Made by a program: the position numbers and the translations under genes. The notes under the pieces are model-generated. The model did not search any database and had not been told where the DNA came from. It saw only the letters and a list, made by a program, of their open reading frames with translations. A stretch of DNA of 64,000 nt. Origin: Rhodococcus rhodnii (GTDB taxonomy: Bacteria; Actinomycetota; Actinomycetes; Mycobacteriales; Pseudonocardiaceae). Shown in pieces: positions 37,157 to 47,913 of the stretch; the stretch's first letter is position 1; the number at the start of each line of letters is the position of its first letter. The stretch is from NCBI GenBank assembly GCA_000720375.1, contig JOAA01000025.1, positions 62,001 through 126,000 on the forward strand. The letters are read 5' to 3'.

Positions 37157-38041
37157 ATGCGGAATCTTGTGTCATGGAAACGTGCTGTCGCCACATTCGT
37201 CGGTTTGGTGGCTGGCATTTTCCTCTTAGCGGTGATACCGGCCAATGCGCAGTCGGTCACCGAAGGCAGTTTCACGGCCAGCGGCGATCCAGGTGACTGG
37301 GTCACCGGTGGTGGCTCGTACTCCTACAAAACGGGTGCGGGCGACGTGATGAACGTGTCGGGCAACGGAAACCACGTGGCCGTCAGCGTGGACGGAAAGA
37401 ACGGCGACTACTGGACCCTGGATCTGGCTGCGATCCAAGGCAAGCCGTTGGTTCGGGGCGTGTACGACGGCGCACTGCGTTATCCGTTCCAGGGAGCGGC
37501 CGCGCCCGGTCTCGACTTCAGCGGGAACCACCGTGGCTGCAACGAACTGAGCGGAACGTTCACCATTCAGGACATCGCGTTCGGTCCGAACGGGTACGTT
37601 CACAAACTCCACGCGACCTTCGTGCAGCACTGTGAGCACGGGGCGCCCGCCGCGCGTGGCGAGGTGCACATCGACAACGCGCCGCCACCGGCCGAGCTCG
37701 ATCTGGGGCTGGACATCTCTGTCGAGGGCGAGGCCAATTCCATCAACGGCAAGGCTTACGTCAAGGGCACCGTCAGCTGCACGGCGGCGGCCAAGGTCAC
37801 CATCAGCGGCCGGGTCACGCAGATCAAGGACCAAGTCCTGATCCGCGGCGACTACACGACCCAGGTCGACTGCAAGCCAGGCGGCCCGGTGCCGTGGACG
37901 GCCGCGGCGGATCCGACTGGAACGACCCCGTTCCAGGCCGGTAAGGCCGAGGTTCTGTCGAGGGCGTCAGCCGTCGACCCGACCTACGGCAACCCGGTGA
38001 CTGAAGAGAAGACGACCATCGTGACCTTGCGCAAGGTCTGA
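37157..38041 (+). CDS. Secreted protein of unknown function
   Basis: The 294-residue product has a signal peptide (WKRAVATFVGLVAGIFLLAV, cleavage near ANAQS) and a beta-rich mature part with four cysteines, probably two disulphides, including FSGNHRGCNELSGTF and VQHCEHGAP. The second half looks like a repeat or Ig-like fold. I do not recognise the family. AAGGGGGG before the ATG at 37157 decides against an in-frame upstream start. Confidence 0.75.
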   Translation: MRNLVSWKRAVATFVGLVAGIFLLAVIPANAQSVTEGSFTASGDPGDWVTGGGSYSYKTGAGDVMNVSGNGNHVAVSVDGKNGDYWTLDLAAIQGKPLVRGVYDGALRYPFQGAAAPGLDFSGNHRGCNELSGTFTIQDIAFGPNGYVHKLHATFVQHCEHGAPAARGEVHIDNAPPPAELDLGLDISVEGEANSINGKAYVKGTVSCTAAAKVTISGRVTQIKDQVLIRGDYTTQVDCKPGGPVPWTAAADPTGTTPFQAGKAEVLSRASAVDPTYGNPVTEEKTTIVTLRKV

Positions 38042-38048
38042 CAAAGTT

Positions 38049-38080
38049 GTTCCCCGTGAGTGCGTGCGCTCACGGGGAAC
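38049..38080. terminator. Bidirectional terminator with CGTGAG arm
   Basis: GTTCCCCGTGAG (38049-38060) pairs perfectly with CTCACGGGGAAC (38069-38080) around an 8-nt loop. It separates the secreted-protein gene from the convergent prmC stop at 38093. Confidence 0.85.
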
Positions 38081-38092
38081 GCAGTCGCCCGG

Positions 38093-38956
38093 TCACCTGA
38101 CACCACGCTGGGCAGTGGCGAAACGGGGGCGGCCTGCGAGGTCCTTGTGATCCTCCACTTCGGACAGAACGCGCCGAGCCGCCAGCAGTTCGGGGACCGA
38201 GGATCCTTGGGTGTCATCGTGTTCGATGCCGACCCAGCCACCGGGCTTCAGCAGCCGGGCCGCGCACGAGATCACGTGCTTGATGATGTCGAGGCCGTCA
38301 GCGCCGCCGAACACCGCGATGTCCGGGTCGTGATCGGCGACTTCGGGCGGGACGGGCGTGGAGTCCGGGACGTAAGGCGGGTTGCACAGCACCAGATCGA
38401 CCGTGCCTTCCATGGACGCCAACAACTTCGGGTCGGTGACGTCACCGGAGTGCAAGCGGATCGGGGTGTCGCCGGCCTCGCGTCGAATGTCGGCGTTGCG
38501 GCGGGCCCACGACAGGGCCACGCGGTCAAGCTCGACGGCATGCACCGCGGCGTCCGGTCGCGCATGAGCGAACGCCAGAGCCAAAGCACCCGATCCGGTG
38601 CACAGGTCGACCACGACCGGCGCCTCGGGTGCGACCGAAAGTCCCCACTCCAGCAGAAGATCCGTCTCCGGGCGCGGGACGAAAACACCGGGCCCCACGA
38701 CGAGCGGGATCGAACCGAGCCAGGCCGAGCCGGTGATGTGCTGCAGGGGTTCGCGAGCCGCCCTTCGCTGCACCAGTTTGCCGTAAGCGTCCACAACGGA
38801 CGGATCGACCAACGGTACGAGCAGCAGGCGGCTTCGCTCCACACCGAGCACATAGGACGCGAGCAGCTCCGCGTCGGTCCGCGCACTGTCCACTCCGGCC
38901 TGTGCCAGAATCCGTTCGGCCTCAAGGATGGCCAGTCGCAGCGGGGTTCGCGTCAT
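38093..38956 (-). CDS. prmC: Peptide chain release factor N5-glutamine methyltransferase PrmC
   Basis: PrmC methylates the glutamine of the GGQ motif of RF1 and RF2. The 287-residue protein has an N-terminal helical domain, the SAM motif VVDLCTGSGALALAFA and the catalytic NPPYVPDS motif. It is encoded 8 bp after prfA, its substrate, on the same strand. Confidence 0.96.
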   Translation of the reverse strand: MTRTPLRLAILEAERILAQAGVDSARTDAELLASYVLGVERSRLLLVPLVDPSVVDAYGKLVQRRAAREPLQHITGSAWLGSIPLVVGPGVFVPRPETDLLLEWGLSVAPEAPVVVDLCTGSGALALAFAHARPDAAVHAVELDRVALSWARRNADIRREAGDTPIRLHSGDVTDPKLLASMEGTVDLVLCNPPYVPDSTPVPPEVADHDPDIAVFGGADGLDIIKHVISCAARLLKPGGWVGIEHDDTQGSSVPELLAARRVLSEVEDHKDLAGRPRFATAQRGVR

Positions 38957-38964
38957 GGCTCAGG

Positions 38965-40020
38965 TTAACCCTGAGCGGATGCCAGTCGCTCGGCGCGGTC
39001 GGCGTCGGCCAGCGCGTCGAGCACGCCGTCCAGTTCGCCTTCCAGTACCTGGTCGAGGTTGTACGCCTTGTAGTTCACCCGGTGGTCCGAGATCCGGTTC
39101 TCCGGGAAGTTGTACGTTCGCACCCGCTCCGACCGGTCCACGGTCCTGACCTGGCTACGCCGGGAGTCCGAGGCCTTCTTCGCGGCCTCTTCATCGGCCA
39201 GCGCCTGCAGGCGCACCTTGAGCACGTGCATCGCCTGCGCGCGGTTCTGCAGCTGGGAGCGTTCGTTCTGACAGGACACCACGATCCCGGTCGGCAGGTG
39301 GGTGATCCGGACCGCCGAGTCGGTCGTGTTGACGCTCTGGCCGCCGTGCCCGGACGACCGGAACACGTCGACGCGCAGGTCCTTCTCGTCGATCTCCACC
39401 TCGACGTCCTCGACCTCGGGGTAGACGAGCACGCCCGCGGCGGACGTGTGGATCCGGCCCTGGGACTCGGTCACGGGCACGCGCTGCACGCGGTGCACGC
39501 CGCCTTCGAACTTCATCCGGGCCCAGACACCCTCGGCCTCGGTTCCCTTGGATTTCACCGAAAGGGTGACGTCCTTGTAGCCGCCGAGGTCCGATTCGGT
39601 CGCGTCGAGCACGTCGATCTTCCAGCCGCGCTTCTCGGCATAGCGCGTGTACATCCGGAACAGGTCGCCCGCGAACAGCGCGGACTCCTCGCCGCCTTCG
39701 CCGGACTTGATCTCGACGAGCACGTCGGAGCCGTCGTGCGGGTCACGCGGCAGCAACAGTTCGGACAGGCGCTCTTCCAGCTCGGGGATGCGCTTGGTCA
39801 GCGCTTCGGCCTCGGCGGCGAACGCCTCGTCCTCGGCCGCGAGCTCCTGCGCGGCGGCGAGGTCCTCGCGCGCGCTGTCCAGCTCGCGCAGGGTCTTCAC
39901 GATCGGAGTGAGCTCGGCGTACCTGCGGCCGAGTTTCCGGGCTCGCGCCTGGTCGGCGTGCACTGCCGGATCGGCCAGTTCACGCTCCAGCTCGGCGTAT
40001 TCCTTGAGCAACTCGTCCAC
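38965..40020 (-). CDS. prfA: Peptide chain release factor 1
   Basis: RF1 reads UAA and UAG stop codons. The 351-residue protein has the PVT codon-recognition motif (RVPVTESQ) and the GGQ loop [17 protein letters not shown] that triggers peptide release. GTG at 40020 is preferred because GGAGGGTGAAACC lies just before it; the longer ORF adds 13 residues not typical of RF1. It is codirectional with rpmE and prmC. Confidence 0.97.
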   Translation of the reverse strand: MDELLKEYAELERELADPAVHADQARARKLGRRYAELTPIVKTLRELDSAREDLAAAQELAAEDEAFAAEAEALTKRIPELEERLSELLLPRDPHDGSDVLVEIKSGEGGEESALFAGDLFRMYTRYAEKRGWKIDVLDATESDLGGYKDVTLSVKSKGTEAEGVWARMKFEGGVHRVQRVPVTESQGRIHTSAAGVLVYPEVEDVEVEIDEKDLRVDVFRSSGHGGQSVNTTDSAVRITHLPTGIVVSCQNERSQLQNRAQAMHVLKVRLQALADEEAAKKASDSRRSQVRTVDRSERVRTYNFPENRISDHRVNYKAYNLDQVLEGELDGVLDALADADRAERLASAQG

Positions 40021-40098
40021 GGTTTCACCCTCCTTCGCGAAGAAATCCGGACACGACAACGGCGCCCAGCCCCAGTGGGCCAGGCGCCGTGGACGTAG

Positions 40099-40311
40099 CT
40101 ACTTCTTGCGCTTGCCGTAACGGGCTTCGAAGCGCGCGACCCGGCCACCGGTGTCCAGGATCTTCTGCTTGCCCGTGTAGAACGGGTGGCAGTTCGAGCA
40201 GACCTCGACGTGGATGGACCCGGAAGTCTTGGTGCTGCGGGTGGTAAAGGTGTTGCCGCAGCCGCAAGCCACCTCAGTGGTGACGTACTCGGGGTGGATA
40301 CCGCTCTTCAC
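40099..40311 (-). CDS. rpmE: 50S ribosomal protein L31 (zinc-binding form)
   Basis: The 70-residue protein starts [20 protein letters not shown] and has CGCGNTF and [13 protein letters not shown], the four-cysteine zinc-binding form of L31. The GTG at 40311 follows an AGAGGCGAGA sequence. In low-zinc conditions actinobacteria often replace this form with a cysteine-free paralogue; none is seen here. Confidence 0.95.
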   Translation of the reverse strand: MKSGIHPEYVTTEVACGCGNTFTTRSTKTSGSIHVEVCSNCHPFYTGKQKILDTGGRVARFEARYGKRKK

Positions 40312-40485
40312 TGATCTCGCCTCTCGTTGTGGCCGCCGGGTCCCCACACGAACTCGGGGTGAACCGGAGCCGGACTCGACCTACTAGTGTGCCAGACGCG
40401 CTGACCAGCTCGTACAACACCTCCTCGGGGAGGTTTGTTCCCGCTCACCCGCTCGTCGTGGCTGGCGTGCCGCCCAACGCAGAAG

Positions 40486-40508
40486 CCCGGGGTTTGGTCG
40501 ACCCCGGG
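40486..40508. terminator. Hairpin upstream of the small membrane-protein gene
   Basis: CCCGGGGT (40486-40493) and ACCCCGGG (40501-40508) form an 8-bp stem with a 7-nt loop, ending 2 bp before the ATG at 40511. This closeness suggests either a regulatory stem or that the real start of the following gene is the internal GTG at 40541. Confidence 0.5.
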
Positions 40509-40510
40509 TT

Positions 40511-40924
40511 ATGACCAGGCAGAACGCGCGACAGACTAATCGCGTGCAATGCACCGTGCGACGCCCGCTTCCGCTGCTCTCATGGGTGGCGCTACCGGTG
40601 CTGTTCACGGCCGTTGTGCTTGGTCTCACATCGGTGGGCCAGCTGCTGCTCGCCTCACCTGGTGACACCGTGCTGACCAGCGCGCACATGGGCACAGCGG
40701 CCGGTGTCACCGCGATGGTCGGCTACTCGATCGAATGGCCACCCGGATGGCGCTGGCTGAATTGGCCGTACGCGTTCGTGGTCTTCGTCGCCGGAATCGT
40801 GCTGCACGGGATGGTCGTCCCGGCGATCCTGGCCATCGGCCTCGGTATCCCGAGCGCCGCACTGCTGCTACGGATCACCTGGCTGCACCGCGGCATCGGC
40901 AAACACGCAGCACTACCGTCGTGA
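40511..40924 (+). CDS. Small multi-pass membrane protein of unknown function
   Basis: The product, up to 137 residues, has about four hydrophobic segments (LLSWVALPVLFTAVVLGL, MGTAAGVTAMVGYSI, YAFVVFVAGIVLHGMVV, AILAIGLGIPSAALLLRI) and short loops. I recognise no family. It is inserted between rpmE and rho on the opposite strand to both. The start may be a GTG at 40541 (VQCTVRRP) instead of the ATG at 40511. Confidence 0.6.
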   Translation: MTRQNARQTNRVQCTVRRPLPLLSWVALPVLFTAVVLGLTSVGQLLLASPGDTVLTSAHMGTAAGVTAMVGYSIEWPPGWRWLNWPYAFVVFVAGIVLHGMVVPAILAIGLGIPSAALLLRITWLHRGIGKHAALPS

Positions 40925-40962
40925 GTGTTTTGGCCGGTTAGAACCGGCCAAAACACTCACGA
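40919..40962. terminator. Perfect 21-bp hairpin, bidirectional terminator
   Basis: Bases 40919-40939 pair perfectly with 40942-40962 around the dinucleotide AG. The stem starts TCGTGAGTGTTTTGG and includes the stop codon of the membrane-protein gene. It also lies 8 bp past the rho stop, so it serves both convergent genes. It shares its CGTGAGTG arm with the hairpins at 22126, 26047 and 26117. Confidence 0.85.
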
Positions 40963-40969
40963 GGGTTGA

Positions 40970-42904
40970 TCAGTCGTTGTCCGCACCCGGGGTGGTCTTG
41001 GCCACCTGCATCAGGAACTCGATGTTGGTGCGGGTCTTGCGCAGCCGGTCGAGCAGCAGCTCGATCGCCGCCTGCGGCTCCAGGGCGTGCAGGACGCGAC
41101 GCAGCTTGTGCGTGACGGCCAGCTCGTCCGGCGAGAGCAGCAGGTCTTCCTTACGGGTGGAGGACTGGTCGACGTCCACCGCGGGGAAGGTGCGCTTGTC
41201 GGCGATCTTGCGGTCCAGCTTGAGCTCGGCGTTGCCGGTGCCCTTGAACTCTTCGAAGATCACGCTGTCACCGGCGGAGCCGGTCTCGACCAGCGCGGTC
41301 GCGAAGATGGTCAGCGAGCCGCCGTTCTCGATGTTCCGGGCGGCACCCAGGAACCGCTTCGGCGGGTACAGCGCGGTCGAGTCGACACCACCGGACAGGA
41401 TCCGGCCGGACGCCGGGGCCGCCAGGTTGTACGCACGACCCAGACGGGTGACGGAGTCGAGCAGCACGACCACGTCGGTGCCCATCTCCACCAGCCGCTT
41501 GGCCCGCTCGATCGCCAGCTCGGCCAGCATGGTGTGGTCCGACGGCGGGCGGTCGAACGTCGCGGCGATGACCTCGCCGTCGACCGAGCGCTGCATGTCG
41601 GTGACTTCCTCGGGACGCTCGTCCACCAGGACGACCATGAGGTAGCACTCGGGGTTGTTCTTGGCGATCGCGTTGGCGATCTGCTGCAGAACGGTCGTCT
41701 TACCCGCCTTCGGCGGGGAGACGATCAGCGCACGCTGGCCCTTGCCGACCGGCATGACCAGGTCGATGACCCGGGTCGAGAGGATGTGCGGCTCGGTCTC
41801 GAGGCGCAGTCGCTCGTTCGGGTACAGCGGCGTCAGCTTGGTGAACTCCGGACGGGTCTTGGCCTGCTCCGGGTCCATGCCGTTGACGGTCTCGACGCGC
41901 ACGAGCGGGTTGAACTTCTGCCGCTGCTGCTCGCCTTCACGCGGCTGGCGGACCAGACCGGTGATCGCGTCACCGCGACGCAGGCCGTAGCGGCGCACGA
42001 GCGACAGCGAGACATAGACGTCGTTCGGGCCCGCGAGGTAGCCGGAGGTACGCACGAACGCGTAGTTCTCCAGCACGTCCAGCACACCCGCGACGGGCAG
42101 CAGGACGTCGTCCTCACGCACCTCGGTGTCGGCGCCACCGCCACCGGTGCCACCCTCGCCACGGCCACGACGGCGACGGTCGCGGAAGCGACGGCCGCGA
42201 CGGCCGCCCCTCTCGTCGTCGTCCTCGTCGTCCTGGGCGTTGCTCTGGTCCTGGTTCTGGCGACCCTGACCACGGTCGTTCCGGTCACCACGGTCGTTAC
42301 GGTTGCCGCGCTCACCACGCTCGCCGCGGTCGTTGTTGCGCTCGCGCCGGTCGCGGCCCTGCCGCTCCCCCTGCTGACGCTCCTGGCGCTCTTCCCGGCC
42401 GGCCTGCGGCTCGGGCTTCGACTCGGCCGCCGGCTCCGTCTTCGGCTCGGCCTTGACCTCGGCCGGCTTCGCCTCGGCGTCCGGGCTGCCCGCCGGGCGG
42501 CCTGCGCGGCGGCGACGCGTCCGGGTCGGCGCCTGCTCCTCGTCGGCTGCGGGCTTCTCGGCCTTCGCGGACTTCTCCGCGGCGGGGGTCTTGTCGATGG
42601 CCGGCTTCGGGCTCTTGGCAGACCTGGGCTGCTTGACAGCAGGCAAGTTGTCGAGCGGCAATGTGTCCGCGGTGCCCCCAGTGGACCCGCCCTGGCGCTC
42701 CTTGATGGCATTGATCAGGTCGCCCTTGCGCATCCCGGTGGTACCGGTGATGCCAAGCGTTCCGGCCAACTCGCGCAGCTCCGCCAGCACCATGCCGGAC
42801 AGCCCTGCACGGCGGCGCGGGGCACCGCCGTTGGAGCCGGCGACCTGGGACTTGTCAGAAGTGCCCGCAGCCGTGTCGCTGCTCAACAGATCGGTGTTGC
42901 TCAC
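40970..42904 (-). CDS. rho: Transcription termination factor Rho with long N-terminal insert
   Basis: Rho is the RNA-dependent hexameric helicase that ends transcription. The 644-residue protein is well above the ~420 of E. coli Rho because of an insert (about residues 90-265) rich in Lys/Ala/Pro, then Arg/Asn/Asp/Gly (repeats such as [14 protein letters not shown]). Such inserts are known in high-GC actinobacteria and bind RNA. After it come the OSP-like RNA-binding domain and the ATPase core with Walker [12 protein letters not shown] and the [15 protein letters not shown] region. GTG at 42904 has AAGGA 5 nt upstream; longer starts are not supported. Confidence 0.96.
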   Translation of the reverse strand: MSNTDLLSSDTAAGTSDKSQVAGSNGGAPRRRAGLSGMVLAELRELAGTLGITGTTGMRKGDLINAIKERQGGSTGGTADTLPLDNLPAVKQPRSAKSPKPAIDKTPAAEKSAKAEKPAADEEQAPTRTRRRRAGRPAGSPDAEAKPAEVKAEPKTEPAAESKPEPQAGREERQERQQGERQGRDRRERNNDRGERGERGNRNDRGDRNDRGQGRQNQDQSNAQDDEDDDERGGRRGRRFRDRRRRGRGEGGTGGGGADTEVREDDVLLPVAGVLDVLENYAFVRTSGYLAGPNDVYVSLSLVRRYGLRRGDAITGLVRQPREGEQQRQKFNPLVRVETVNGMDPEQAKTRPEFTKLTPLYPNERLRLETEPHILSTRVIDLVMPVGKGQRALIVSPPKAGKTTVLQQIANAIAKNNPECYLMVVLVDERPEEVTDMQRSVDGEVIAATFDRPPSDHTMLAELAIERAKRLVEMGTDVVVLLDSVTRLGRAYNLAAPASGRILSGGVDSTALYPPKRFLGAARNIENGGSLTIFATALVETGSAGDSVIFEEFKGTGNAELKLDRKIADKRTFPAVDVDQSSTRKEDLLLSPDELAVTHKLRRVLHALEPQAAIELLLDRLRKTRTNIEFLMQVAKTTPGADND

Positions 42905-43260
42905 TAATGTCCTTCCTGACCGGTCCCCGCCTCCTACGTGGACCAGCGGACCGCCGCCCGACGGAACGCGGAACGGCTTGTCTCTCCTGATTCGGCTAAC
43001 CCTGTTCACTGCCTCGGCCACCAATTTGGCCAAGCGCGAGACTGATTCGCCAATACGGAGCATCGGTCACCAGGCTGTCGGGAAACCCTCGAACATCGAC
43101 TCCAGTGGGGTGGGGTCGACATCCTTACGGCAGATGCGACCCAGGAAGAATTTCCCTGGGAACGACACCGGGCGCCCGCGCGCGCGGTGACTGAACGCCC
43201 CCGAGGGTAGATGGTGCCGACGAGACGTGCAACAACCACCCCCCGGCGCGTCGGCGTCAC
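42905..43260. other. thrB-rho intergenic region
   Basis: 356 bp separating the thrB stop from the rho start on the same strand. It probably carries the rho promoter and a leader. No gene, clear terminator stem or riboswitch is recognised. Confidence 0.5.
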
Positions 43261-44130
43261 TCAGACCGCTCTGACCTGCACTCCAAGCCGGTCGACGGCC
43301 AATTCGCGGGCGTCGAACCCGGCCAGGTCCACTCCATCGGGCAGCTTGCCGTCCTGAGTGAGCACCATCACGGTCGGGCCCGCGCCGGAGATCGTCGCGG
43401 CCAGTCCGTGCTCGCGCAGGATCTTGACCATGCGCAAACTCGCAGGCCAGGCCGCCTCTCGATAGTCCTGGTGCAGGCGGTCGGCGGTCGCTGGCAGTAG
43501 CAGGTCCGGCCTGGTCGTGACGGCCTGGACGACCAGCGCCGCACGGCCGGCGGCGAACGCCGCGTCCCCGTGCGGGACACGATCCGGCAACAGTCGCCTG
43601 GTCACCGAGGTCTTCGAGGATTCACCCGGAATGAGCAATATCGGCCGGATCCCCGAATGCGGTTCGAGCCGCATCGCACGGTACCGGTCACCCTCCGTCC
43701 ACGCCAGGACGAGTCCACCAAGGAGGCTGGCGGCCGCGTTGTCGGCGTGTCCTTCGAACTCCGCAGCAACCTGCAACGCGCGATCGTCCACTTCTATTCC
43801 CGCGAGGCCGTATGCCGCCGCGACACCGGCGACGATCGCCGCGGCGGACGATCCGAGCCCACGAGAATGCGGAATAGCGTTGCGGCACCGCAATTCCAGA
43901 CCGGTTGGCCGAAACCCGATCGCGTCACCGGCCGCCCGCAGCGCACGCACAACGAGGTGCGACTCGTCCTTGTCGACTTCGTCCGCACCTTCACCTTCGA
44001 CGGTGATTTCCAAACCCTGTGGCAGAACGCGGGCCTCGATCACGTCGTAAAGCCCCAGAGCCAGGCCCAGCGCGTCAAAACCCGACCCGAGGTTGGCGCT
44101 GGAAGCCGGAACAGTGACCTCAACGCTCAC
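43261..44130 (-). CDS. thrB: Homoserine kinase
   Basis: ThrB phosphorylates homoserine for threonine synthesis. The 289-residue GHMP kinase has the N-terminal [18 protein letters not shown] and the phosphate-binding loop [16 protein letters not shown], followed by [13 protein letters not shown] near the C-terminus. Its start overlaps the thrC stop by 4 bp. Confidence 0.97.
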   Translation of the reverse strand: MSVEVTVPASSANLGSGFDALGLALGLYDVIEARVLPQGLEITVEGEGADEVDKDESHLVVRALRAAGDAIGFRPTGLELRCRNAIPHSRGLGSSAAAIVAGVAAAYGLAGIEVDDRALQVAAEFEGHADNAAASLLGGLVLAWTEGDRYRAMRLEPHSGIRPILLIPGESSKTSVTRRLLPDRVPHGDAAFAAGRAALVVQAVTTRPDLLLPATADRLHQDYREAAWPASLRMVKILREHGLAATISGAGPTVMVLTQDGKLPDGVDLAGFDARELAVDRLGVQVRAV

Positions 44131-45200
44131 GCCAGCTCCAACGCCGCGGCGACGGCACCGGCGTCGACGGGAACCGGCTCGACCTCATGCATGGCAAGCA
44201 AAGCGGTGTCCGGGTCCTTGAGACCGTGCCCGGTGACCGTGCACACGACCACCGATCCAGTTGGCAACCGGCCATCTCCGGCGACCGCCAGCAACCCGGC
44301 AACACTCGCGGCCGACGCGGGTTCGACGAAAACCCCCTCACGCCCGGCGAGCAGCCGATACGCGTCGAGGATCTGCTCGTCGGTGACGGCGTCGATCAGG
44401 CCTTCGGACTCGTCGCGCGCGGCGATCGCGCCGGTCCACGAGGCCGGGCTGCCGATCCGGATCGCGGTCGCGATGGTCTCCGGGTTGCTCACTGGCTCGC
44501 CGTGCACCAGCGGCGCGGCACCGGCGGCCTGGAAGCCGAACATCCTTGGCGCGGCGGGGATAACGCCATCATCGGCGTATTCACGGTAGCCACGCCAGTA
44601 CGCGGTGATGTTGCCCGCGTTGCCAACCGGCAGGCAATGCACGTCCGGCGCGCGGCCCAGCACGTCGCAGATCTCGAACGCGGCGGATTTCTGCCCTTCC
44701 AGGCGGACCGGGTTGACCGAGTTCACCAGTGCGACGGGGTGGTCGGCCGCGGTCTTGCACGCCAATTCGAGACAGTCGTCGAAGTTGCCGTCAACCTGAA
44801 GGATTTTCGCACCATGCACGACGGCCTGCGCGAGTTTGCCGAGCGCGATCTTGCCGCGTGGCACGAGAACCGCGCAGGTCAGTCCGGCGCGGGCGGCGTA
44901 CGCGGCAGCCGAGGCCGAGGTGTTGCCCGTGGACGCGCAGATCACCGCCTGGCTGCCTTCGGCCAGGGCGTACGTCATCGCCACGGTCATCCCGCGGTCC
45001 TTGAACGACCCGGTCGGGTTGGCGCCCTCGACCTTCAGGTACACCTTGCTGCCGGTCAGTTCGGACAGGTGCGGCGCCTCGACCAGCGGCGTTCCACCCT
45101 CGCCGAGGGTGACCACCTTGGCACCGTCCGGTACCCGGATCCGGTCCGGGTAGGCGTTGACGATGCCCGGCCAGGCAGGCGAGATCACCGATGCAGTCAT
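44127..45200 (-). CDS. thrC: Threonine synthase
   Basis: ThrC converts O-phosphohomoserine to threonine. The 357-residue fold-type II PLP enzyme has the lysine motif [35 protein letters not shown] and the phosphate-binding [12 protein letters not shown]. It overlaps hom and thrB by 4 bp each, indicating one translationally coupled operon. Confidence 0.97.
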   Translation of the reverse strand: MTASVISPAWPGIVNAYPDRIRVPDGAKVVTLGEGGTPLVEAPHLSELTGSKVYLKVEGANPTGSFKDRGMTVAMTYALAEGSQAVICASTGNTSASAAAYAARAGLTCAVLVPRGKIALGKLAQAVVHGAKILQVDGNFDDCLELACKTAADHPVALVNSVNPVRLEGQKSAAFEICDVLGRAPDVHCLPVGNAGNITAYWRGYREYADDGVIPAAPRMFGFQAAGAAPLVHGEPVSNPETIATAIRIGSPASWTGAIAARDESEGLIDAVTDEQILDAYRLLAGREGVFVEPASAASVAGLLAVAGDGRLPTGSVVVCTVTGHGLKDPDTALLAMHEVEPVPVDAGAVAAALELA

Positions 45201-46474
45201 GAATCCTCGCCCTCGACGCGCATCACGCTGACCACCTCGCGCACCGCGGGCAGCCCGGCAACTTTGTCCACTGTGGACTTCAGGGCGGCGTCCGGCGCCG
45301 CGTGGGTCACGATCACCAGGCTGGCGTCGTCGGTCCGGCCTTCCTGGCGGACCGCCGCGATGCTCACGTTGTGCTCGGCGAACACCGCCGCGACGCTCGC
45401 CAGCACACCGGCCTTGTCGGCGACGTCAAGGCTCAGGTGGTAACGCGTCTCGACCTGCCCGACCGGCCGTACTTCCAGTGCGGCGTAAGCGGATTCGCGC
45501 GGTCCACGGCCGCCGTGCACGCGGTTGCGGGCGACCGCGACGAGGTCGCCGAGCACCGCGCTCGCGGTCGGTGCGCCACCGGCGCCCTGGCCATAGAACA
45601 TCAGCTGGCCGGCCGCCTCGGCTTCCACGAAGACCGCGTTGAACGCGCCGTTGACGCTGGCCAGCGGGTGGCTGCGGGGAATCATCGCCGGGTGGACCCG
45701 GACTGCGACGGAGTCGTCGACGCGCTCGCAGATGGCCAGGAGCTTGATCGTCCGGCCGAGCGTGCGCGCGGCGGCGACGTCGGCGGACGTGACCGCCGAA
45801 ATCCCTTCGCGGTAGACGTCGCCCGCGGTGACCCTGGTGTGGAACGCGATCGAGGCCAGGATGGCGGCCTTGGACGCGGCGTCGTAACCGTCCACATCGG
45901 CCGTTGGATCGGCCTCGGCGTACCCCAGCCTGCTGGCTTCCTCAAGGGTTTCGCCGTAGTTGGCGCCGGTCTCGTCCATCGCCGAGAGGATGTAGTTGGT
46001 GGTGCCGTTGACGATCCCCATCACGCGGGTGATCCGGTCACCGGCCAGCGATTCGCGCAACGGCCGCAGCAACGGGATCGCCCCGGCGACGGCCGCCTCG
46101 AAGTACAGGTCCGCGCCCGACTCGTCGGCCGCGGCGAACAGCTCGCCCGCGCTCTCGGCCAGCAGCGCCTTGTTCGCCGACACCACGGATTTGCCGCCGC
46201 GCAAGGCATCCAGCAGCAACGTGCGGACCGGCTCGATCCCGCCGATCACCTCGACTACGACGTCCACATCGGACGTGACCAGCCCGGCTGCGTCCGCCGT
46301 GAGCAAGTGCTTGGGTACGTCACGGTGCCGGTCCGGCCTGCGGACCGCGATCCCGGCCAGCTCGACCGGCGCGCCGACCCGCGCGGCCAGGTCGTCGGCC
46401 TGCTCGTCCAGCAGCCGGACCACCTGGGTGCCCACGGTCCCGCACCCGAGCAGCGCGACCTTGATCGGTTTCAA
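45197..46474 (-). CDS. hom: Homoserine dehydrogenase with C-terminal ACT domain
   Basis: Hom reduces aspartate semialdehyde to homoserine, the branch point to Thr and Met. The 425-residue protein has the Rossmann start [17 protein letters not shown], the catalytic region [14 protein letters not shown] and [19 protein letters not shown], and a C-terminal ACT domain ([19 protein letters not shown]) expected to sense threonine. It overlaps lysA and thrC by 4 bp each. Confidence 0.97.
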   Translation of the reverse strand: MKPIKVALLGCGTVGTQVVRLLDEQADDLAARVGAPVELAGIAVRRPDRHRDVPKHLLTADAAGLVTSDVDVVVEVIGGIEPVRTLLLDALRGGKSVVSANKALLAESAGELFAAADESGADLYFEAAVAGAIPLLRPLRESLAGDRITRVMGIVNGTTNYILSAMDETGANYGETLEEASRLGYAEADPTADVDGYDAASKAAILASIAFHTRVTAGDVYREGISAVTSADVAAARTLGRTIKLLAICERVDDSVAVRVHPAMIPRSHPLASVNGAFNAVFVEAEAAGQLMFYGQGAGGAPTASAVLGDLVAVARNRVHGGRGPRESAYAALEVRPVGQVETRYHLSLDVADKAGVLASVAAVFAEHNVSIAAVRQEGRTDDASLVIVTHAAPDAALKSTVDKVAGLPAVREVVSVMRVEGEDS

Positions 46475-47910
46475 GACTGGACCTCCAGTGCGAACAGGTC
46501 GTCCTCGGTCTCCCGGCGCAGCAGCAGCCGCGCCTGCCCCTCCTTGACCGCGACCACGGCGGGCCTCGGCAGCCTGTTGTAACCGCTCGACATGGCGTAG
46601 CAGTACGCACCAGTCGCCGCCACGGCGACGAGGTCACCCGGGGCGACGGTGTCCGGCAGCCAGCAGTCCCGGACGATCACATCGCCTGCCTCGCAATGCT
46701 TTCCGACGATCCGGCTGAGCGTGGCCTGCGTTTCGTCCGAGCCTTCGTCGCTACGACGGGACACCAGCCGCGCGTCGTACACCGCGTCGTAGAGCGCGGT
46801 CCGGATGTTGTCGCTCATGCCGCCGTCGACGCTGACGTAGCGCCGCGCGGAGCCCGCACCGAGCGTGATGTCTTTGATAGTCCCGACTTCGTAGACCGTG
46901 ACGGTGCCGGGGCCGACGATCGCCCGGCCCGGTTCGACCGCGATCTTCGGCATCTCAAGGCCTTCGTGCTCGCACTCCTTGGACACGATGGTCCGCAGCT
47001 GTTCGGCGAGCCAGCCGGGCGGAGGCGGATCGTCCTGCGGCGTGTAGGCGATCCCGAGCCCGCCGCCGAGGTCCACAGTGGTCAGATCGGCTATCGTCTC
47101 GGCGCCGTGCTCGTCCCGCAGCTCGGCCAGCAGTTTGATCACGCGGTGCGCGGCGACTTCGAAGCCGTCCACGTCGAAGATCTGCGAGCCGATGTGGCTG
47201 TGCAGGCCGACCAGCTTGAGGCCACCGGACTTCAGCGTGCGCCGGACGGCCTCCTGCGCGTCGCCGGACGCCAGCGAGAACCCGAACTTCTGGTCCTCGT
47301 GCGCGGTCGCGATGAACTCGTGCGTGTGCGCCTCGACCCCGACGGTCACCCGGATCAGCACCGGCTGGACGGTGTCACGCTCGCGCGCGATCTGGTCGAG
47401 CCTGGCGATCTCGTAGTACGAGTCGAGCACGACCGCGCCGATGCCCGCCTCGACCGCCGCGGTCAGCTCGGCGACCGATTTGTTGTTGCCGTGCAACGCG
47501 ATCCGCTCGGCCGGGAAGCCCGCCTTCAGCGCGATCGCGAGCTCGCCGCCGCTGCACACGTCCAGGCTCAGGCCCTCCTGCGCCACCCATTTGGCGATCT
47601 CGACCGACAGGAACGCCTTGGACGCGTAGTGCACCAGCGCCGGGTCGCCGAACGCCTGCGCGTGGTCCCGGCAGCGCGAGCGGAAGTCGTCCTCGTCCAT
47701 CACGAACAGCGGCGTGCCGTACGTCTCGGCCAGCTCGCGGACGTCGACACCGGCCAGTCGGACCGCGCCGTCCTCGGCACGTGCGGCGTTACGCGGCCAC
47801 ACCGTCTCGGGCAGCTCGTCGATCTCGGCGACCGTCGCGGGCCGCGGCCCTGCGGTGTTCGCGGGCAGCAGGACGTCCGCGTGCCGTGGTCCAGCGGGGT
47901 GGGCTCTCAC
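46471..47910 (-). CDS. lysA: Diaminopimelate decarboxylase
   Basis: LysA decarboxylates meso-diaminopimelate to lysine. The 479-residue fold-type III PLP enzyme has the lysine motif [14 protein letters not shown], the [10 protein letters not shown] region, and the C-terminal [16 protein letters not shown]. The start GTG follows the nrtL stop by 3 bp. Sharing an operon with hom, thrC and thrB is usual in actinobacteria. Confidence 0.97.
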   Translation of the reverse strand: MRAHPAGPRHADVLLPANTAGPRPATVAEIDELPETVWPRNAARAEDGAVRLAGVDVRELAETYGTPLFVMDEDDFRSRCRDHAQAFGDPALVHYASKAFLSVEIAKWVAQEGLSLDVCSGGELAIALKAGFPAERIALHGNNKSVAELTAAVEAGIGAVVLDSYYEIARLDQIARERDTVQPVLIRVTVGVEAHTHEFIATAHEDQKFGFSLASGDAQEAVRRTLKSGGLKLVGLHSHIGSQIFDVDGFEVAAHRVIKLLAELRDEHGAETIADLTTVDLGGGLGIAYTPQDDPPPPGWLAEQLRTIVSKECEHEGLEMPKIAVEPGRAIVGPGTVTVYEVGTIKDITLGAGSARRYVSVDGGMSDNIRTALYDAVYDARLVSRRSDEGSDETQATLSRIVGKHCEAGDVIVRDCWLPDTVAPGDLVAVAATGAYCYAMSSGYNRLPRPAVVAVKEGQARLLLRRETEDDLFALEVQS

Positions 47911-47913
47911 TTC

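Noticed and set aside
41655-42907. Frames opposite the Rho insert
   Set aside because: Low-complexity composition shadows of the Arg/Gly/Asp-rich insert.
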